6,889 nt of DNA from positions 1 to 6,889 of the forward strand of contig JALOLM010000153.1 of assembly GCA_025455985.1 (NCBI GenBank), read 5' to 3'. This DNA is from Candidatus Nanopelagicales bacterium. Its GTDB lineage: Bacteria > Actinomycetota > Actinomycetes > S36-B12 > UBA10799. Shown in pieces: positions 5,831 to 6,889 of the stretch. A program made the translations under genes and the position numbers. Each line of letters starts with the position of its first letter. Positions within the stretch are counted from its first letter, which is position 1. The notes beneath the pieces are model-generated. The model had not been told where the DNA came from. It searched no databases and saw only the letters and a list, made by a program, of their open reading frames with translations.

Positions 5831-6753
5831 TCCGCATCACGGAACTCGTCGCCGGGCTGCTTCAGTTCCCAGCGCATAGGGTCACCGGAACCCAAAGGGG
5901 TCACTGCGCCGGTCGCGATGTCGTACCGCCCCCCGTCTGTCGAAGCGCCCGTCCCGCCCGAGCTGTAGTAGATCGAGCGACCGTCGTCGGTGAGCCACAT
6001 CCCGGCGGCAGGAACTGCCACGTTCCGGACAATCTTGCGCCCAAGGAGCACATCAGCTCGGCCGCCCTCGTGCAGAATCATGACCGTACGCGCGCTCTCA
6101 GAGACGTGCACCGGATAGAACTCGAACGCCTCAGTGGTCAGGTGGCACCGCCCCTTGCGGATCGTGAGCTTCCTGGTCCTCATGTTCTTGATGTACAGGT
6201 CACCCCGGTCCGGGACCTTCAGGTTGGCGCAGAACGCGACGTAGCGACCATCGGGGGACATCTGGCCCGGCCCCCCGCTATCCTTCATCCCGAACGCGAC
6301 CCCGGTGACGCTGATGTCCGGGCACTGGTCGGGGCGGCTCCACGTGGCCCGCAGCGGCTTGCCGGTTCGCGTCGCCGCCGCGAGGCGGGACTTCCTGGTA
6401 ATGCGGTCGTACACCCATGGCCGTTGGTAGGTGCACCCATTCCGGGTATAGGACTTGGTGAAGTGCACGTACCGCCCGGTGCTCGACAGCGACTTGTACG
6501 AGTAGCGCGACCCGGACTTGAGTGTGCGCAGGGTCTTGCCCCGCACGATGTCGCGGATTACGTAGGGGCCGGACTCGGTGATCTTCCCCAACACGATAGT
6601 GCCGTTCTTCGACACATCGACCAGGGAGTGCATCCCGGTCGAGGTGAGCGTCGCGTCCTGGGGCGCGAGCGCCACGGAACCACCCTGCCCGATCGCCGCA
6701 CCCGGGCTCAGCACCATCACCACGGTGGCGAGAACCGCCACGAGTCGCTTCAT
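5776..6753 (-). CDS. Exported beta-propeller-like protein, frameshifted near the C-terminus (325 aa as read; 376 aa restored)
   Basis: A second exported propeller-like protein, paralogous to the one at 1321-2547. GGAGG (6761-6765) lies seven bases upstream of ATG 6753. The signal peptide is MKR plus a hydrophobic core 4-16, with cleavage near 20-23. PD40/TolB-type S/T-x-D/N-G-(hydrophobic) turns occur near residues 48-54, 90-97, 166-173 and 255-262. The block AFCAN...LYIKN...C matches the paralogue without gaps: C175 and C203 are 28 residues apart, exactly as C182 and C210 there. A second pair, C107/C144, is private to this protein. After about residue 309 the frame is lost at a G run (5827-5830); the residues that follow (SGSSGSTTGPVDCRSI) are low-complexity and match nothing in the paralogue, while the matching tail runs on out of frame to 5624. 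If the shift is real, the product lacks its last propeller strand and may misfold. A sequencing error is the main alternative. Confidence 0.85.
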   Translation of the reverse strand: MKRLVAVLATVVMVLSPGAAIGQGGSVALAPQDATLTSTGMHSLVDVSKNGTIVLGKITESGPYVIRDIVRGKTLRTLKSGSRYSYKSLSSTGRYVHFTKSYTRNGCTYQRPWVYDRITRKSRLAAATRTGKPLRATWSRPDQCPDISVTGVAFGMKDSGGPGQMSPDGRYVAFCANLKVPDRGDLYIKNMRTRKLTIRKGRCHLTTEAFEFYPVHVSESARTVMILHEGGRADVLLGRKIVRNVAVPAAGMWLTDDGRSIYYSSGGTGASTDGGRYDIATGAVTPLGSGDPMRWELKQPGDEFRDAEGSGSSGSTTGPVDCRSI

Positions 6754-6889
6754 CGTCGGACCTCCAGACCTGCGCGCGGTCGCGCCCCTTCTGACGCTAG
6801 GCCCGACCCCGACGGCGATCCAGAGTCCAAGGACCCACGGCCCCCGGCGCGGGTCATTTCCAGGCGGGTGCGCAGCCGGGCCAGCGACA
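6754..6889 (-). promoter_or_regulatory. Upstream region of the second propeller gene
   Basis: The region holds the ribosome binding site GGAGG (6761-6765) but no convincing promoter boxes. One minus-strand frame is open from the window edge (SLARLRTRLEMTRAGGRG...) to a TGA at 6750-6752 that overlaps the ATG of the propeller gene as ATGA. It could be the 3' end of an upstream cotranscribed gene, but only its first 15 or so codons look coding and the GC-rich sequence has few stops by chance. Confidence 0.35.

Noticed and set aside
5399..5968. Plus-strand open frame across the transposase and propeller tail
   Set aside because: It runs antisense to two recognisable genes, with a compositionally biased product and no ribosome binding site.
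6750..6889. Partial upstream gene ending in an ATGA overlap with the propeller gene
   Set aside because: Only about 45 codons are in the window, the second half is low-complexity and no family is recognisable, so it is mentioned only within the upstream-region entry.

Overview
The window is GC-rich, with strongly G/C-biased third codon positions, GTG/TTG alternative starts and extended Shine-Dalgarno sequences. This points to a high-GC actinobacterium. The Lys-rich C-terminal module of the large fibronectin-type protein, combined with secreted propeller proteins, looks to me most like Nocardioides or a relative (order Propionibacteriales). That placement is from memory and was not searched.

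Layout. (1) 1-227: a leader with three imperfect tandem units of about 34 bp, each able to form a small hairpin, then a perfect 10-bp hairpin directly before a ribosome binding site. (2) 228-1250, plus strand: a 340-residue Ala/Thr-rich protein with one clear membrane segment and a soluble C-terminal domain. I do not recognise it. (3) 1259-1288: a perfect 13-bp terminator stem between convergent genes. (4) 4590 down to 1321, minus strand: an apparent two-gene operon of secreted proteins. A 664-residue protein with an Ig-like region, two fibronectin III domains, a calcium-loop linker and a Lys-rich C-terminal domain comes first, followed 48 bp later by a 408-residue beta-propeller-like exported protein. 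Upstream lies a leader that can fold into two stems (4653-4722). (5) 4809-5009: an unidentified coding-like fragment on the plus strand, apparently cut off by an insertion sequence end near 4994. (6) 5025-about 5618, minus strand: the decayed C-terminal part of an ISL3-family transposase, broken by at least three recognisable lesions. (7) 6753 down to 5776, minus strand: a second exported propeller-like protein, paralogous to the 408-residue one. It has lost frame through an apparent one-base deletion in a G run; its correct tail continues out of frame to 5624, immediately next to the transposase remnant.

Functionally, the minus-strand half looks like a locus for exported proteins: two related propeller proteins and one modular adhesion- or matrix-like protein, interrupted by an IS remnant. 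No catalytic residues are visible in the exported proteins, so their substrates or partners are unknown. I found no tRNA, rRNA, CRISPR array or phage structural gene.
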